Shown: one piece after another, positions 1 to 5,494 of the stretch | Position numbering within the stretch: the stretch's first letter is position 1 | Layout: every line of letters begins with the position of its first letter | NCBI GenBank assembly: GCA_903831585.1 | Contig: CAIKYE010000255.1 | Span: 1 to 5,890 of the forward strand | Source of the DNA: an uncultured Micrococcales bacterium | Lineage (GTDB): Bacteria; Actinomycetota; Actinomycetes; Actinomycetales; Microbacteriaceae | Reading direction: 5' to 3' | DNA: 5,890 bases | Made by a program: the position numbers and the translations under genes | Notes under the pieces: model-generated | Databases searched by the model: none | What the model saw: only the letters and a program-made list of their open reading frames with translations | What the model was told of the DNA's origin: nothing

Positions 1-587
1 AGTGTGACGAGGGCAACATCGTCGTTCATGAATGGTTCGAGAATCTCGGGAGTGATCATTTCGCAGTCGGCATCAACGTCGACAGAGCCGGGGCCACCCA
101 TGCCGTCGTTGTTGAGCGTGATTAGGTTCAAGCCGAACTGCTCGGCGATGCCGGCGAGAATGTAGCGGTCGGTTGGAAAGTTAGCAGCGTCGATAATCAC
201 TGTCTTGCGACCCGGGCGTGCCTTGATTGCCGCAACGCAGAGTTGGTAGAAGTTGACCGAGGTTGTGTCGCAAACCAGAACCTGTCCGGCAGCGGCACCG
301 AGGGTTGCGCGACCGAGAAGGTCACCGGTTGGTTGAGCTTCATCGATCCAGTGCGACCAACCATCTACCAGCTCGTGACCCCATTCGCGAACCATGAACT
401 CGGTGACGGCTGCAACGGTTGCCCGCGGCAAGCGCCCAAGCGAATTGCCATCTAGGTAGCACATGTTCGGGTCGGTGATGATGAACTGCGACTTGTATTT
501 CGCTAACCCGTCTTGGGCGTCTAGCTTTTCGGCTGTTTCACGAATGGTTGGGTCGCCATAATCGGCGAGCGACTTCGATGTGCTCAT
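1..587 (-). CDS. kynU: Kynureninase, N-terminal half (3' end lies beyond the left edge)
   Basis: Kynureninase is a cytosolic PLP enzyme that cleaves L-kynurenine to anthranilate and alanine (or 3-hydroxykynurenine to 3-hydroxyanthranilate) in tryptophan breakdown. I translated the minus strand from ATG at 585-587: 195 whole codons are open to the window edge, against about 400-420 residues for the family, so roughly half is present. Family motifs seen: YLDGNSLG at 44-51, a GW pair at 76-77, TSVNFY at 109-114 (PLP-phosphate region) and NFPTDRYI at 136-143. In characterised kynureninases the Phe and Asp of FPTD contact the cofactor; here they would be F137 and D140. The PLP-binding lysine should lie outside the window and cannot be checked. 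An in-frame TAG nine bases upstream makes this the first possible ATG. There is no Shine-Dalgarno; a -10-like TAGATT ends six bases before the ATG, suggesting a leaderless mRNA. Other class V aminotransferase-fold enzymes are possible but fit the motifs less well. Confidence 0.9.
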   Translation of the reverse strand, partial: MSTSKSLADYGDPTIRETAEKLDAQDGLAKYKSQFIITDPNMCYLDGNSLGRLPRATVAAVTEFMVREWGHELVDGWSHWIDEAQPTGDLLGRATLGAAAGQVLVCDTTSVNFYQLCVAAIKARPGRKTVIIDAANFPTDRYILAGIAEQFGLNLITLNNDGMGGPGSVDVDADCEMITPEILEPFMNDDVALVT

Positions 588-593
588 GAGCCC

Positions 594-599
594 AATCTA
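594..599 (-). promoter_or_regulatory. Putative -10 element (TAGATT) for a leaderless kynU transcript
   Basis: On the minus strand TAGATT matches the actinobacterial TANNNT -10 pattern and is followed by exactly six bases (GGGCTC) before the kynU ATG, so transcription would begin at or next to the start codon. No convincing -35 hexamer is visible 16-18 bases further up, which is common for such promoters. An alternative, more distant promoter is TTGACC (688-693, minus) with TATAGG (663-668, minus), but its 19-base spacer is long and it would leave a leader of about 70 bases with no ribosome binding site. Confidence 0.45.
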
Positions 600-650
600 C
601 TCGCCGACAGACCCAGTTTTTTCTAAGGATTCGTTTAGGAAATCTTCACC

Positions 651-681
651 AATTGCTAAGCGCCTATACCCCAAATTGCTA
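651..681. repeat. Short direct repeat AATTGCTA, two copies 23 bases apart
   Basis: AATTGCTA occurs at 651-658 and again at 674-681, a period of 23 bases or about two helical turns. It lies in the gap between the oppositely oriented kynureninase and small-protein starts. Same-face spacing is what a transcription factor binding two sites would need, but an 8-base repeat in an AT-richer gap can arise by chance. Confidence 0.4.
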
Positions 682-709
682 TGGACCGGTCAACTGACCA
701 GCGCACAAT
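682..709 (+). promoter_or_regulatory. Weak candidate promoter for the small plus-strand gene
   Basis: TGGACC at 682-687 (4 of 6 to TTGACA) and CACAAT at 704-709 (4 of 6 to TATAAT) are separated by 16 bases and lie 21 bases before the GTG start at 731. The dyad at 686-701 occupies the spacer, so a bound protein there would block it. Both hexamers are imperfect and neither is the TANNNT form seen elsewhere in the window. Confidence 0.25.
686..701. promoter_or_regulatory. Operator-like inverted repeat between kynU and the small gene
   Basis: CCGGTCA-AC-TGACCAG is a near-palindrome: two 7-base arms with one mismatch around a 2-base centre. Its core, GGTCA/TGACC at 688-699, is perfect. It overlaps a second perfect 8-base palindrome, GACCGGTC at 684-691, and a further GGTCA lies at 712-716. 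The size and symmetry suit a dimeric helix-turn-helix repressor. It sits in the region shared by the two divergent genes, but no regulator gene is visible in the window to pair it with. Confidence 0.4.
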
Positions 710-717
710 TAGGTCAC

Positions 718-725
718 GAAAGGGG
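718..725 (+). promoter_or_regulatory. Strong ribosome binding site for the small gene
   Basis: GAAAGGGG lies five bases before the GTG at 731, complementary to the 16S rRNA 3' end (AAAGG core). It is the main evidence that the following short reading frame is translated, and it favours GTG 731 over the internal ATGs. Confidence 0.6.
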
Positions 726-730
726 TATTC

Positions 731-928
731 GTGTCTGAACTAATTTTGGTAGCAAACCGATTCATGTCGATGAGGTCTCATCGAGCCCGCTCTCGTTTCT
801 TGAGTCATGTGGTCTATAGATTCATGGCCAACGCCAAAGCAAAACGCAAAGAACGAAGCCCTTTCATTTCGGTGACCGAACACGTTGTTACCCGCGACCC
901 CATGCACCCGCACTACCTGAATCGATAG
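731..928 (+). CDS. Small basic protein of unknown function (65 aa)
   Basis: I do not recognise this protein. It starts at GTG 731 behind the GAAAGGGG site and ends at TAG 926-928. It is Arg/Lys/His-rich: a basic first half with RSHRARSR at residues 15-22, a very basic AKAKRKER at 35-42, then a mixed C-terminus ending HPHYLNR. There is no signal peptide, membrane segment or cysteine pair. The basic character would suit nucleic-acid or ribosome binding, but that is only an inference. It is divergent from kynureninase and convergent with the ABC exporter, 36 bases away, and it fills a gap that would otherwise be about 377 bases. The rare-looking Arg codons AGG and AGA appear here, unlike the neighbours. 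An internal ATG at 824 would give a 34-residue product (MANAKAKRKER...) but has no ribosome binding site. The frame could be fortuitous; the upstream site is the best argument for it. Confidence 0.5.
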   Translation: MSELILVANRFMSMRSHRARSRFLSHVVYRFMANAKAKRKERSPFISVTEHVVTRDPMHPHYLNR

Positions 929-964
929 AGACAAAAGATGCCCGGAAGAGACGCCCTAGAACAC

Positions 965-2770
965 CTAACTCAGCTTTTGTTGCTTGGCGAGCTTGCGGTA
1001 GAGCGGGGTGCTTCTCACAAGCTCCTTATGGGTCCCTGCGCCGACGACCTGCCCGTTCTCAAGAACGATGATCAAGTCGCTGTCGACCACGGTTGCGAGT
1101 CGATGGGCAATAACGAACATAGTTCTGTTCTTAGCCACTGAATCTATAGCGTCTTTGAGGCGCTGTTCGTTGATGCCGTCTAGAGACGAAGTCGACTCGT
1201 CCAAGAGCAGAATCGGGGGAGCTGCCAACAGGGTACGGGCAATTGCCAGGCGCTGACGCTCGCCACCGCTGAGCATTATGCCCTTCTCGCCAACCTCGGC
1301 GTCGAAGCCACGGGCGTCTCGATCGAGTACCTCGGTGAGGTTTACTTCTTCGAGCACGGCCCGAAGTTCGTTGTCGGTCGCGTTCGGGCGACCAATCAAC
1401 AGATTTTCACGGATGCTGCCGGCCAGAACCGGGGCATCTTGTTCTACGTAGCCAATTTGGGCACGAAGGGCTTTGCGCGAAATCGCACTGACCTTTTGGC
1501 CATCGAGCAGAATGTCGCCAGAGGTTGGTTCATAGAAGCGCTCAATTAGCGAGAAGATGGTCGACTTGCCGGCACCCGATGGGCCAACCAAAGCAACTCG
1601 TGTGCCGCGCTCGATCTTGAATGAAACTTTGTTTAGCACTTCGCGTTCTTCGCCGGCGGGCTGATCTTCTGTCGCCGGTGTCGGTGCGTAGCCAAACGAA
1701 ACGTTCTTGAATTCGATTGCGGTCTTGTTGCGAGCCTTGCGGGCCACAAGAGTTTCTCCATCGGCTTCTTCAACCGGCAAGGCCAAAATCTCTTGGATGC
1801 GTGCCAAGGCACCGAGCGCGGACTGCACAGATGAGATTGCTTCGAAAGCTGTTCCAACCGGACGCATCAACAGGAACATCAACAAAATGAAACTGACGAG
1901 CGAGGCAACCGTAGTTGCGCCTGATGCAACTCGATAGCCGCCAACTCCGAGCACCACTATAAATGCACCATTAATAGCTAGTGCGCCGATTGGTGCAATC
2001 GCCGAACTGACTTTCGCGATTTTCACGCCTTGCTTAAAGGCTTGATCGGCAGAATTGCTGACCTGTTCGGTTTCGCGTTCTTCGGCACCGGCGGCACGAA
2101 TTGTGCGAACTGCGCTGAGTGCGCGCTCGACGGCGGCTGACATCTCGCCAACGCGCTCTTGCGCTTTGGTCGTGGCTTCGCGAATTCGTTTTGAAATCAC
2201 CGTGACTGACGCGACGGCAATTGAAAGCATCAAGACTGTTAGACCTAGCAAAAGCGGATCAATGAATGCCATGGCAATTACCGAACCAACAAAAATCAAG
2301 ACTCCACCGGTTAGGTCGACAAGTCCCTGAGTCAAAACTGCCCTCAACAGGGTGGTGTCTGAGCTGGTGCGCGAAACCAAATCACCGGTGCGGCGACGGT
2401 CGTATTCAACAATTGGCAGGCGAAGCAGTCGGGCGGCTAGCGAAATGCGAGCGGTGCGAACGATGCCTTCGCCGGCCTTGGCAAGCAGGTAACGCATGAA
2501 ACCGGCCGCGGCAGCAGCGCCTAAAACTACGCCAACAAGAGCGACAACCAAAGTGGTCGTTGGCTGTTGGTTCTGAACGGCCGTAATCAATTGGCCGACC
2601 ACAAGTGGCTGGGCAAGTGAGACTCCAGCGCCAAAGATAGAGAGCACGATAGCAATCGACAAAGTTTTCTTGTGCTCTGCCATGTAAGGCAGCAGCGCTT
2701 TGAAACTGGCCTTCTGGCCCTTCTCCGGCCCAGTGCCTGTGCCGCGACGACGGCCACCGATCATGCTCAT
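965..2770 (-). CDS. ABC exporter, fused membrane and ATPase half-transporter (MsbA/BmrA/LmrA type)
   Basis: This 601-residue protein has the usual length and order of a homodimeric or heterodimeric exporter: six membrane segments (about 36-60, 73-95, 151-171, 174-194, 257-280, 287-305), then a nucleotide-binding domain from about 350. Seen in the ATPase: A-loop Tyr361, Walker A GPSGAGKST at 396-404, Q-loop Gln444, signature LSGGE at 500-504, Walker B ILLLDE at 520-525 with catalytic Glu525, SSLD D-loop and H-loop His556. All catalytic residues are intact, so it should work as a homodimer in the cytoplasmic membrane. Substrates in this family include drugs, lipids and peptides; the sequence does not say which. 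There is an acidic, proline-containing insertion of about nine residues near 363-375, just after the A-loop. The ATG at 2770 overlaps the methyltransferase stop as ATGA and has a good ribosome binding site. A second in-frame ATG lies two codons on. No clear terminator follows. Confidence 0.93.
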   Translation of the reverse strand: MSMIGGRRRGTGTGPEKGQKASFKALLPYMAEHKKTLSIAIVLSIFGAGVSLAQPLVVGQLITAVQNQQPTTTLVVALVGVVLGAAAAAGFMRYLLAKAGEGIVRTARISLAARLLRLPIVEYDRRRTGDLVSRTSSDTTLLRAVLTQGLVDLTGGVLIFVGSVIAMAFIDPLLLGLTVLMLSIAVASVTVISKRIREATTKAQERVGEMSAAVERALSAVRTIRAAGAEERETEQVSNSADQAFKQGVKIAKVSSAIAPIGALAINGAFIVVLGVGGYRVASGATTVASLVSFILLMFLLMRPVGTAFEAISSVQSALGALARIQEILALPVEEADGETLVARKARNKTAIEFKNVSFGYAPTPATEDQPAGEEREVLNKVSFKIERGTRVALVGPSGAGKSTIFSLIERFYEPTSGDILLDGQKVSAISRKALRAQIGYVEQDAPVLAGSIRENLLIGRPNATDNELRAVLEEVNLTEVLDRDARGFDAEVGEKGIMLSGGERQRLAIARTLLAAPPILLLDESTSSLDGINEQRLKDAIDSVAKNRTMFVIAHRLATVVDSDLIIVLENGQVVGAGTHKELVRSTPLYRKLAKQQKLS

Positions 2771-3630
2771 TGGTTCTCCTTCAGTTGGCCCTCGCCAATT
2801 AGATACTCATTCAACAGGAAATTTATCTCTTGTATAGACAAAGCCTCGGTGTATGCGGTGTTCTTGAAGAAACGCGAAAAGTCGACAGACTGCAAGGCCT
2901 CGAGTGCCCTCGGGTGCTGCAGTTTCAAGAACATCTGTGTCGAGTTCGGCACGGGCTTGAACTCGGTGCGCACCTTGCCGCAGTTGAAACCGAAAATCGT
3001 GAGCGAGACATCGGCATCAATTGGTTTCACCTTTTTGATGAACTCGTTGTCGACAACGCTGACGATAGGTCTTGCAACTCGACGTTTCTGCCAGATCTGA
3101 AAACAGGTTGCGAGGCGGCTCTTGGTCGAAAGTTCGTCACCGTTGTCGTCGACATAGTCAATTTGAATGTCTTTGTCGAAGACCAGGTGAAAGCGCTGAT
3201 CTAGTCGATTGATAACCGACCACTTGCGCCACGAACGCGGCACGATAAAACAGATGTAATCGCTGTGTTCGGCCGCCTTGTTGAAGAACGGAATCGACAG
3301 CGAGTTATTTCGGCCGAAGGGTGGGTTTGAAATCGTCACCGCCTTTTTGACGCCTATCTCTGCCTGCAGAAAGTCTTCTGCCGAGATGCCGGCATGCTTC
3401 GGTTCGATGTCGAAGCTCACGATGCCAGCCACGCCAAACTTCTTGGCCGCCTTGATGAACGCTCCGGTGCCTCCGGCCGGCTCGATTATCACTCGCTCGG
3501 CGAGGTTGGGCACGACCCCGGCGACATCGGTGAATAACTCACGAGCTAGGGCGACGGGTGTGTAGAACTGTTCTTTGCCGGTGACTCGGGTGTTGCCCGG
3601 CCGCGACACGGGGGCGGTCAATTCGGGCAT
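2767..3630 (-). CDS. SAM-dependent methyltransferase of the N6-adenine (NPPF) type
   Basis: The 287-residue protein has the layout of a class I SAM methyltransferase of the adenine-N6 group: QFYTP at 21-25 (typical of DNA adenine methylases of type I/IIG systems), the SAM-binding motif EPAGGTGAF at 50-58, the acidic motif FDIEP at 73-77 and catalytic NPPFG at 102-106. The region NPPFGRNNSLSIPFFNKAA, then a Pro-Arg-Ser-Trp-Arg-Lys stretch and NRLD near 141-144, belongs to a family of stand-alone bacterial and phage methylases as I recall it. NPPF points to methylation of an exocyclic or amide nitrogen, probably adenine in DNA, with RNA or protein glutamine as alternatives. The C-terminal 130 residues could hold target recognition but show no domain I can name. 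There is no restriction nuclease or specificity subunit beside it. The ATG at 3630 follows an in-frame TAG and lacks a Shine-Dalgarno; a TAGCCT six bases upstream suggests a leaderless mRNA. Confidence 0.82.
   Translation of the reverse strand: MPELTAPVSRPGNTRVTGKEQFYTPVALARELFTDVAGVVPNLAERVIIEPAGGTGAFIKAAKKFGVAGIVSFDIEPKHAGISAEDFLQAEIGVKKAVTISNPPFGRNNSLSIPFFNKAAEHSDYICFIVPRSWRKWSVINRLDQRFHLVFDKDIQIDYVDDNGDELSTKSRLATCFQIWQKRRVARPIVSVVDNEFIKKVKPIDADVSLTIFGFNCGKVRTEFKPVPNSTQMFLKLQHPRALEALQSVDFSRFFKNTAYTEALSIQEINFLLNEYLIGEGQLKENQ
2775..2781 (-). promoter_or_regulatory. Ribosome binding site for the ABC exporter, inside the methyltransferase 3' end
   Basis: On the minus strand AAGGAGA ends four bases before the ATG at 2770 (GAAGGAGAACCA-ATG). 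It lies inside the last codons of the methyltransferase, so the exporter can be translated both by fresh initiation and by ribosomes ending on the overlapping ATGA. It fixes the exporter start. Confidence 0.7.
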
Positions 3631-3636
3631 GCATAC

Positions 3637-3642
3637 AGGCTA
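3637..3642 (-). promoter_or_regulatory. Putative -10 element (TAGCCT) for a leaderless methyltransferase-exporter transcript
   Basis: On the minus strand TAGCCT fits TANNNT and is followed by exactly six bases (GTATGC) before the ATG at 3630, the same geometry as upstream of kynU. There is no Shine-Dalgarno in the upstream bases. The element overlaps the candidate plus-strand -35, so the two divergent promoters would compete for polymerase. Confidence 0.45.
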
Positions 3643-3667
3643 ACAACCCGCACTGATGGGTTATTCT
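3640..3667 (+). promoter_or_regulatory. Candidate promoter of the NodI/NodJ-like exporter operon
   Basis: CTAACA at 3640-3645 (4 of 6 to TTGACA) and TATTCT at 3662-3667 (TANNNT form) are separated by 16 bases, which would start transcription near 3674 and leave a leader of about 40 bases. It lies in the 82-base divergent gap and is the only TANNNT-type element seen there in this orientation. Hexamer matches are moderate. Confidence 0.45.
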
Positions 3668-3695
3668 GAAACGCTGCCCTGAAGGCGGCCGTTTC
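3668..3695. promoter_or_regulatory. Inverted repeat at the predicted start of the exporter operon (operator or leader hairpin)
   Basis: GAAACG at 3668-3673 pairs perfectly with CGTTTC at 3690-3695. Inside it, CTGCC (3674-3678) pairs with GGCGG (3684-3688) with one G-T wobble, around a 5-base CTGAA loop and one bulged C at 3689. It directly abuts the -10 element. As DNA it has the position and size of a repressor operator, as found for TetR/PadR-type control of drug exporters. If transcription starts further upstream it would be an RNA hairpin ahead of the ATPase gene. It has no following T run, so it is not a terminator. Confidence 0.5.
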
Positions 3696-3712
3696 GAAGA
3701 AGAGAGTTTTCG

Positions 3713-4651
3713 TTGGCAAAAAAGACCGAAGCCCCGCTAATTTTGGCGCGCGGGCTAACCAAGAAATATGACGACTTTGTGGCCGTCGACGGCATCGACT
3801 TTGAGGTCAAGAAAGGCGAATCGTTCGGCCTGCTGGGCCCAAACGGAGCCGGCAAGTCGACCACCATGCGCATGATCGCCTCGACCTCGCAGCGCACCGG
3901 CGGCGAACTCACGATTTTGGGCAAAGACCCAAACAAGCACGGCCCAGAGATTCGCGCCCACCTCGGAGTTGTGCCGCAACAAGACAATCACGATGGTGAG
4001 CTCAAAGCCTGGGAGAACCTATATATCTATGGGCGCTACTTCGGGCTGTCTCGCAAGTTCTTGAAGGCCAAGGTCGAAGAGCTGCTCGAATTTGCGCAGC
4101 TAACCGAGAAACGCGATGTCAAAGTTGATCAGCTCTCTGGTGGAATGAAGCGCAGGCTCACAATTGCACGCGGCTTGGTCAACGAACCAGAGATTCTGAT
4201 GCTCGACGAGCCAACCACCGGTCTCGACCCGCAGGCTCGTCACATTCTTTGGGACAGACTCTTTCGCCTAAAAGAAGAGGGCGTCACACTCGTGATTACA
4301 ACCCACTACATGGATGAAGCCGAGCAACTTTGCGATCGACTCATCGTCATGGACAAGGGCAAGATCATGGCCGAGGGTGCTCCGGCTGCGCTTATCAAAA
4401 AGTATTCGAGCAAAGAGGTTCTCGAGGTGCGATTCGGTTCGAAGAACAACGCCGAGGCAGCAAAAAAGATAGCGCACCTCGGTGATCGAATCGAACCGCT
4501 GCCAGATCGAATTTTGATTTACACAGAAGACGGCGACAAAGTGCTCAAGCAGATTCACAAGCTCGGTCTCGAACCGCAAACATCTTTGGTTCGTCGCAGT
4601 TCGCTCGAAGATGTTTTCTTGCGTCTAACCGGAAGAACCCTGGTCGAATAA
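3713..4651 (+). CDS. ABC-2 exporter ATPase, NodI/DrrA/CcmA-like
   Basis: This 312-residue soluble subunit would power the two permeases that follow. Seen: Walker A GPNGAGKST at 42-50, Q-loop VPQQDN at 87-92, signature LSGGM at 141-145 followed by KRRLTIARGLVNEPE, Walker B ILMLDEP at 161-167, GLD D-loop at 170-172 and H-loop His198 in TTHYMDEAEQLCDRL. The signature and H-loop regions are characteristic of the NodI/DrrA group, which exports lipo-oligosaccharides, antibiotics or other amphiphilic compounds. The C-terminal extension (about 235-312, ending SSLEDVFLRLTGRTL) is the regulatory tail typical of DrrA-like ATPases. The start is a TTG: an in-frame TGA at 3680-3682 precedes it with no ATG or GTG between, and a weak purine-rich site, AAGAAGAGAG (3697-3706), lies six bases upstream. 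The stop codon abuts the next start. Substrate cannot be read from the sequence. NodI proper is rhizobial, so the nod name is not applied. Confidence 0.93.
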   Translation: MAKKTEAPLILARGLTKKYDDFVAVDGIDFEVKKGESFGLLGPNGAGKSTTMRMIASTSQRTGGELTILGKDPNKHGPEIRAHLGVVPQQDNHDGELKAWENLYIYGRYFGLSRKFLKAKVEELLEFAQLTEKRDVKVDQLSGGMKRRLTIARGLVNEPEILMLDEPTTGLDPQARHILWDRLFRLKEEGVTLVITTHYMDEAEQLCDRLIVMDKGKIMAEGAPAALIKKYSSKEVLEVRFGSKNNAEAAKKIAHLGDRIEPLPDRILIYTEDGDKVLKQIHKLGLEPQTSLVRRSSLEDVFLRLTGRTLVE

Positions 4652-5494
4652 GTGATCGACACAAAACTCAGCTGGCAGGGCTCGACAAAAATTGTCGACG
4701 TATCGCAGGCACGGCTTTGGGCTCCATGGTTCGTCGCCGAGTATCGATTGCGCAACATGTCTAAGTGGTTTGGTGCGATCGTGGCTTTCGGTCTCGGCAA
4801 CCCCGTGCTCTATCTGCTCTCTGTTGGCATTGGCATTGGTGCCCTTGTTGACAACGTTTCGGGTGGCGATAACCCGCTTGGCGTGCCGTACCTGACCTTC
4901 TTGGCCCCTGCTTTGCTGGCCACGGCGGCCATTCAGTCGGCCATGGATGAGACAATTTTTCCGACCATGCAGGGATTCTTGTGGGATAAGTCGTTCTTCT
5001 CGATGATTGCCACCCAACTGATGGGCCGCGACATCGTCGGTGGAATCATGATTGCCTCTTCGATTCGCTGCATTTTCAACACGATCACCTATGGGCTGGT
5101 GCTGGTTCTCTTCGGTGCAATCGGCATCGAGTCTCTCTTTGTGCTGGTTGTTGCGGCGATTTTTGCGGGCATCTCTTTTGCAGCGGTGATGCTCGCCGTT
5201 ACCTCGTTTGTTAAACAGGATGACGGCTTCTATGCGATTGTTGGACGCTTTGTAATCGCTCCGATGTTTATGTTTTCAGGAACTTTCTATCCGCTAGATA
5301 GTTTGCCTATCTACCTTCAGTGGATCGGATGGATTTCACCGGTTTGGCACGCGACCAACCTTGGTCGCAATTTGAGCTACGGGCTCGAAGTCGAACCGTG
5401 GTTGTTGGCGGTTCATGTCATGTTTTTGGGTGCGCTGTTAGTTGCGTCGATGATTGTCGCAACTAAAAAGTTCAATGCGAGGTTGAGCGCATGA
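4652..5494 (+). CDS. ABC-2 type permease, NodJ/DrrB-like (first of two)
   Basis: This 280-residue integral membrane protein forms part of the transport channel driven by the upstream ATPase. About six hydrophobic stretches are visible (near 41-63, 80-98, 128-157, 160-183, 195-215, 247-271) after a cytoplasmic N-terminus with an amphipathic region (RLWAPWFVAEYRLRNMSKW). FLAPALLATAAI at 83-94, FSGTFYPLDSLP at 208-219 and SPVWHATNLGR at 229-239 are hallmarks of the NodJ/DrrB branch. The GTG start follows the ATPase TAA with no gap and has no well-placed Shine-Dalgarno (a GGAAGAA lies about 14 bases up), so translation probably depends on coupling to the ATPase. Its end overlaps the next permease as ATGA. 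Length is normal for the family. Confidence 0.9.
   Translation: MIDTKLSWQGSTKIVDVSQARLWAPWFVAEYRLRNMSKWFGAIVAFGLGNPVLYLLSVGIGIGALVDNVSGGDNPLGVPYLTFLAPALLATAAIQSAMDETIFPTMQGFLWDKSFFSMIATQLMGRDIVGGIMIASSIRCIFNTITYGLVLVLFGAIGIESLFVLVVAAIFAGISFAAVMLAVTSFVKQDDGFYAIVGRFVIAPMFMFSGTFYPLDSLPIYLQWIGWISPVWHATNLGRNLSYGLEVEPWLLAVHVMFLGALLVASMIVATKKFNARLSA

Noticed and set aside
663..693. TTGACC/TATAGG as a conventional kynU promoter on the minus strand
   Set aside because: The 19-base spacer is long, and the resulting leader lacks a ribosome binding site. The leaderless TAGATT element fits better, though this one is not excluded.
740..934. Minus-strand 64-residue reading frame opposite the small basic protein
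   Set aside because: It starts with TTG, has no ribosome binding site, and lies opposite a plus-strand frame that does have one. It is best read as the antisense shadow of that gene.
929..964. Possible bidirectional terminator between the small gene and the ABC exporter
   Set aside because: No stem of useful length with a T run is present. The GCCC and CGCCC stretches are not complementary.
2672..3100. Plus-strand 142-residue open frame across the exporter-methyltransferase junction
   Set aside because: It runs antisense to two clearly recognisable proteins, has no family motif, and its composition (clustered Ser, Cys and Arg) is that of a shadow frame.
2767..3630. Erm-type 23S rRNA resistance methylase paired with the exporter
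   Set aside because: The QFYTP and NPPFG motifs are of the DNA/NPPF type. Erm proteins lack the FYTP element and have a different motif IV context.
3668..3695. Rho-independent terminator in the divergent gap
   Set aside because: The stem is present but is not followed by a T run, and it lies just after a promoter element rather than after a gene end.
4625..5017. Minus-strand 130-residue open frame opposite the ATPase end and first permease
   Set aside because: It is antisense to motif-bearing coding sequence, with a low-complexity Arg/Gly/Gln composition and no supported start.
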